NCBI GenBank assembly: GCA_031254675.1
Contig: JAIRTV010000553.1
Coordinates: forward strand, 1-5,975
From: Planctomycetaceae bacterium
GTDB lineage: Bacteria; Planctomycetota; Planctomycetia; Pirellulales; Thermoguttaceae
DNA: 5,975 nucleotides
Direction of reading: 5' to 3'
Shown piece by piece: positions 4,268-5,975 of this stretch. The first letter of the stretch is position 1. The number at the start of each line of letters is the position of its first letter. The position numbers and the translations under genes were made by a program. Under the pieces are notes generated by a model. That model was not told the DNA's origin and did no database searches. It saw only the letters and a program-made list of their open reading frames with translations.

Positions 4268-5911
4268 ATGGCAAGCAAAACGAAATCAGGAACATGGCGA
4301 ATTTCGTACATGGCAAAAGACAAAGAACGTCGTGAGATTTCTCTTTCAAGCCGTTATGAAAAATCGGTCGTCTTGGAGTTTGAGCAGTTGGTTAAACTTC
4401 TTTCTGATTCAGTGCGTTTCGGTACACGTCTTTCCAAACAAGATTCGTTGCGTGTCGAAATTCTGCCTTCCGACTTACGCAATAAATTACTCGAACATCG
4501 ATTAATTGAAGGCAAAGCAGCCGAAAAAATCCCAACACTTTTTAAATTGATTACTCAATTTAATGCGACACGTTCTAATGTCAAAGAGGCAACGCTTCTC
4601 GTCGATAAACGTCACTGTAATTATTTGCTTGAATATTTCGGGAAAAATAAACGTATCGATTTGATTACATACGCGGAAACAAGCAAAATACGTAACTATC
4701 TTGTTAAGCAGCGAACCCGTGGAAAAGGGAAATTAGAACAATCTTCAGCAAACCGAGCCATTACAACATTCAAAGCGATTTTTTCCTATGCGGTTGATTG
4801 TGGCTATTTGCAACAGTCCCCCTTTATGAAAGTCGCGGGTGGTAGTACCGAAGGGAATCCTGACCGCGAAATGTATATTTCTTATGAACAAATAGAGAAA
4901 ACAATTCAAGCCATGGGAGATAATATTGACTTGGGTTGTATTCTTGCCTTTGCTCGTTATGCCGGACTTCGGAGAGGGGAGATTTTACAATTACGCTGGT
5001 CTGGCTTTGAATACTATAATCCAGAACTTACCGCTGGTATTTTTCAGGTCAACGGTAAAACGGGAAAGCGTCGCGTTCCTCTATTTTGTGAGTTGATTCC
5101 TCATTTAGAAAAGATACGGGCAAAAAGAAAATCTAATCAAGAATATCTTTTTGATAGATATCGTACTTGTAAAAACATTGGAACATTGATTAAAAAGCAA
5201 ATGAAACAAGCCGGTTTGGAGGTATGGGATAAGTTTTTTATTAACCTTCGGGCAAGTTTTACAACTGATAAAGAACGTTTGGGTTGGAAGGATTCTGTGC
5301 TTGATGCCATTCTTGGCAATTCGTCAATGATACGGAAAAAACATTACATTCAACCAATGGATGACGTTCACTATGCTCGACTTGGGAATCCAAACGCTAC
5401 TGTTATTTTACCGACTGCTTCTCTACGTGCTGACTGGTCGGCTGTTGTCCGGTCAGTTGCTTGTTCGGTAAACAAAATATTTTCGGTAATTTATCGTTTA
5501 GTATGCTCTATGAAAATTCCCGCCAAAACTCCCGAATTTCTCGCTAAGATTCCCGCTCAAATTCCCACATTTCCTATCAATCTTCCCCCTGGTGCGGAAA
5601 ATATCAGAAGTTTTTCTGACGCCTTAAAAGTAGTTTATGGGGATAAAATATTGACACGACAATTGACCGATTTTATTCGTTCTAATCCGAATCTCCAGCT
5701 TGCCGTTTCAGAAGTAAACCTTGGTTTGGAAAGGTGTTGCGAGGAGAACAGCTCGGAAATGTCGCAACAAGATTTCCTACAGCGAGAACTCGGTTTTATG
5801 CAGAAATTCACCAAGCATTTTACCGATTTTGTGGAAGATGTTAGAGAAGGTAAAGTAGATAGAATGGGCGGTACGGGACTCGAACCTGTGACCCCTAGCT
5901 TGTCGAGCTAG
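4268..5911 (+). CDS. int: Tyrosine recombinase / integrase, planctomycete type, with C-terminus encoded by antisense tRNA
   Basis: This 547-residue site-specific recombinase cuts and rejoins DNA at the tRNA-Val att core through a 3'-phosphotyrosine. An N-terminal arm-binding-like module (GTWRISYMAKDKERREISL, 8-26) is followed by a SAM-like core-binding domain (about 88-190) and the catalytic domain (about 200-372). Visible active-site positions are R235 (GLRRGE), K264 or K267 in the beta-hairpin, R328 (FINLRAS), N351 (LGNSS) and Y360 (KKHY). The usual His of HxxR is Ile325, and the second His/Trp position is Asn, as is usual for this type. Beyond the catalytic domain is an unusually long extension (373-547) with Ile-Pro repeats (KIPAKTPEF, KIPAQIPTF, 416-435) and a charged helical part. 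From residue 536 onward the codons lie within the att core and tRNA, ending EPVTPSLSS. In the circle the frame instead continues into 1762-1959. A strong promoter, a structured leader and a strong ribosome binding site precede it. Confidence 0.92.
   Translation: MASKTKSGTWRISYMAKDKERREISLSSRYEKSVVLEFEQLVKLLSDSVRFGTRLSKQDSLRVEILPSDLRNKLLEHRLIEGKAAEKIPTLFKLITQFNATRSNVKEATLLVDKRHCNYLLEYFGKNKRIDLITYAETSKIRNYLVKQRTRGKGKLEQSSANRAITTFKAIFSYAVDCGYLQQSPFMKVAGGSTEGNPDREMYISYEQIEKTIQAMGDNIDLGCILAFARYAGLRRGEILQLRWSGFEYYNPELTAGIFQVNGKTGKRRVPLFCELIPHLEKIRAKRKSNQEYLFDRYRTCKNIGTLIKKQMKQAGLEVWDKFFINLRASFTTDKERLGWKDSVLDAILGNSSMIRKKHYIQPMDDVHYARLGNPNATVILPTASLRADWSAVVRSVACSVNKIFSVIYRLVCSMKIPAKTPEFLAKIPAQIPTFPINLPPGAENIRSFSDALKVVYGDKILTRQLTDFIRSNPNLQLAVSEVNLGLERCCEENSSEMSQQDFLQRELGFMQKFTKHFTDFVEDVREGKVDRMGGTGLEPVTPSLSS
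5549..5571 (+). repeat. Direct repeat copy 2 (Ile-Pro motif), partner at 1819-1841
   Basis: Encodes IPAQIPT in the integrase C-terminal extension. It is 21 of 23 identical to 1819-1841 and in the matching codon phase, and lies beside related sub-repeats (ATTCCCGCC at 5516-5524). Confidence 0.6.
5865..5883 (+). repeat. attR: right direct repeat within tRNA-Val
   Basis: Second copy of the att sequence, exact over 5869-5883 and 18 of 19 over 5865-5883. It spans the T-loop to the acceptor stem of the minus-strand tRNA-Val. The complementary tRNA 3' end left of the exchange point is therefore element-derived. It also encodes integrase residues GGTGL. Confidence 0.88.
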
Positions 5912-5939
5912 TGCTCTAACCAAACTGAGCTAACCGCCC
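5865..5939 (-). tRNA. tRNA-Val, anticodon GAC (5902-5904), no encoded CCA
   Basis: On the minus strand the cloverleaf folds as a 7-bp acceptor stem (GGGCGGT/ACCGCCC), T8 A9, D-stem GCTC/GAGC with a 10-base loop, anticodon stem CTAGC/GCTAG with loop TCGACAA, variable loop GGGTC, T-arm ACAGG-TTCGAGT-CCCGT and discriminator A73. The layout matches bacterial tRNA-Val(GAC). Two oddities: position 33 is C instead of the nearly universal U, and the T-stem has an A51-C63 mismatch. CCA must be added after transcription. The 3' part is the integration target, and the last 46 bp of the integrase frame run antisense through it. It could be a weakened or duplicate copy rather than the only tRNA-Val(GAC). 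Confidence 0.88.
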
Positions 5940-5975
5940 CAAAAATAAAGTTGCCGAAATCTTCAAATCAACTCC

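Larger units (their letters stand above)
1749..5883 (+). mobile_element. Small integrated element (int + rep) inserted in the 3' end of tRNA-Val
   Basis: The 15-bp core CGGTACGGGACTCGA occurs at 1749-1763 and at 5869-5883. The right copy lies within a minus-strand tRNA-Val gene, from its T-loop into its acceptor stem, so the left copy is the displaced tRNA 3' end. The 4120 bp from core to core hold a Rep_trans-like initiator, an integrase adjacent to the tRNA, and a structured intergenic region. This matches the usual design of tRNA-targeted integrative elements: the integrase abuts the tRNA and the element supplies a replacement tRNA 3' end. No excisionase, coupling protein, secretion gene, toxin-antitoxin pair or cargo gene is visible. 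It is therefore either a minimal integrative rolling-circle replicon or an element mobilised by a helper, since Rep_trans relatives include both plasmid initiators and MobT/NicK-type relaxases. Confidence 0.85.

Noticed and set aside
4108..4323. Minus-strand 71-codon frame over the int leader
   Set aside because: It overlaps the leader structures and the int start and has no start signal; not credible as a gene.
5940..5975. Promoter for the minus-strand tRNA
   Set aside because: The only candidate (TTGATT with TATTTT at 18 bp) would place the start inside the tRNA; the real promoter is probably beyond the window.

Overview
The window is AT-leaning bacterial DNA. Its most informative gene is a tyrosine recombinase of the type common in Planctomycetota: a characteristic N-terminal module, an NLRAS motif in place of the usual HxLRH, a GNS box, and a C-terminus read antisense through a tRNA gene (GGTGLEPVTPSLSS). 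I infer a low-GC planctomycete or close relative. This rests on remembered family resemblance, not on a search.

Layout. Positions 1-1744 are left flank. They hold the 3' end of a multi-pass membrane protein whose first visible residues could be the tail of a GTPase domain, then a 315-residue protein with a GRPGGF motif, a coiled coil and one membrane anchor. These could be the last two genes of a GTPase-centred system, but that is tentative. Positions 1749-5883 form a compact integrated element of about 4.1 kb. It is bounded by a direct repeat (15 bp exact, 18 of 19 over a longer stretch) of the 3' end of a minus-strand tRNA-Val(GAC) at 5865-5939. It carries only two intact genes, a Rep_trans-type replication initiator (1982-3580) and an integrase (4268-5911). 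Between them lies a 687-bp gene-free region full of inverted repeats. No xis, accessory or conjugation gene is visible.

The main observation is that the reading frame of the integrase is continuous across the attachment core in the excised circle. When integrated, the integrase reads through the core into the antisense strand of the tRNA and stops after nine host-encoded residues (547 aa). If the ends are joined at the 15-bp core, the same frame continues into 1762-1959 for 65 element-encoded residues (about 603 aa) and stops 22 bp before the rep start codon. Integration would therefore exchange the integrase C-terminus and split an int-rep operon. The displaced tail also shares a 21-of-23 bp repeat with the C-terminal part of the integrase gene, supporting its being real coding sequence.

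Other structure includes a perfect 22-bp-arm hairpin followed by a C6/G7 hairpin inside the 5' part of rep (possible replication origin or nick region). A 29-bp-arm GC-rich hairpin lies after rep, followed by a 104-bp imperfect A-tract palindrome. A near-consensus promoter before int drives a leader with a palindrome and a terminator-like stem. The tRNA has C33 and an A51-C63 mismatch, and precise excision is predicted to leave a further acceptor-stem mismatch.
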